From: Candidozyma auris
Taxonomy: Eukaryota > Ascomycota > Pichiomycetes > Serinales > Metschnikowiaceae
NCBI RefSeq assembly: GCF_003013715.1
Contig: NC_072812.1
Coordinates: 2,170,001 to 2,234,000 of the forward strand
Reading direction: 5' to 3'
Length of the DNA stretch: 64,000 bases
In this document: piece by piece, positions 63,990 to 64,000 of the stretch
Layout: every line of letters begins with the position of its first letter
How positions within the stretch are numbered: position 1 is the first letter of the stretch
Notes under the pieces: generated by a model
What the model was told of the DNA's origin: nothing
What the model saw: the letters and a program-made list of their open reading frames with translations, nothing else
The model's database searches: none
Position numbers and translations under genes: made by a program

Positions 63990-64000
63990 ATGGCTGACGG
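63990..64000 (+). CDS. First codons of a gene cut by the window edge
   Basis: The window ends in ATCTTCACC-ATG-GCTGACGG: an ATG in a strong context (A at -3, GCT as second codon) preceded by a CT/A-rich leader, which is usual for a well-expressed yeast gene. Only Met-Ala-Asp and part of a glycine codon can be read, so no identity is possible. Confidence 0.45.

Overview
This window is nuclear DNA from a budding yeast of the CTG-Ser clade. It holds about 35 closely packed genes, almost all without introns, and three tRNA genes. Decoding CTG as serine restores invariant motifs: SGDG in the sphingoid-base kinase (codon 43932-43934) and SSRSH in the kinesin switch I (codon 27989-27991). The SER33-type gene, which has the codon bias of a highly expressed gene, contains no in-frame CTG. 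The compactness and moderate GC content suggest a haploid Metschnikowiaceae yeast (Clavispora / Candida auris relatives), but the species is an inference.

Layout. 1-13 kb: a truncated MFS transporter, SRP14, UBX3, a tRNA-Arg/tRNA-Phe pair, RAM1, a PTP2/PTP3-type phosphatase, an unrecognised coiled-coil gene, NUR1, ASM4/NUP53, and a small gene that seems to need a +1 frameshift. 13-26.5 kb: RRP42, TRM3, a DUF3445 haem-demethylase-like gene, ATG20, an EamA-type transporter and NSA1 (one intron). 26.8-39 kb: a kinesin-1-like motor, tRNA-Lys(CTT) with intron, an ACS-family MFS transporter next to an adenosine-deaminase-family gene, SER33, a sugar/polyol transporter and a thioredoxin with a WCPPC site. 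39.9-64 kb: RPN2, LCB4, an ECM21/CSR2-type arrestin, HEM14, MSL1, MRF1, TMA17, OMS1, RPN6, NUP84, PRP38, GVP36, ARL3 and the first codons of one more gene.

Many genes correspond to neighbours on S. cerevisiae chromosome IV left arm (YDL088C-YDL092W, YDL097C, YDL110C-YDL113C, YDL116W). SRP14-UBX3-RAM1-NUR1-ASM4 keep both order and orientation; the rest are shuffled. The functions are mainly housekeeping: proteasome (RPN2, RPN6, TMA17), nuclear pore and envelope (NUP84, ASM4, NUR1), RNA processing (RRP42, NSA1, TRM3, MSL1, PRP38) and membrane traffic (ATG20, GVP36, ARL3, arrestin, UBX3).

The most unusual pattern is a recurrent intergenic element, consensus RTGGCTGCRAAA. About 20 copies, in both orientations, lie mostly 50-700 bp upstream of start codons of unrelated genes; fewer than one would be expected by chance. 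It behaves like the site of a lineage-specific general regulatory factor. No prokaryotic element, CRISPR array, virus or intact transposon was seen.
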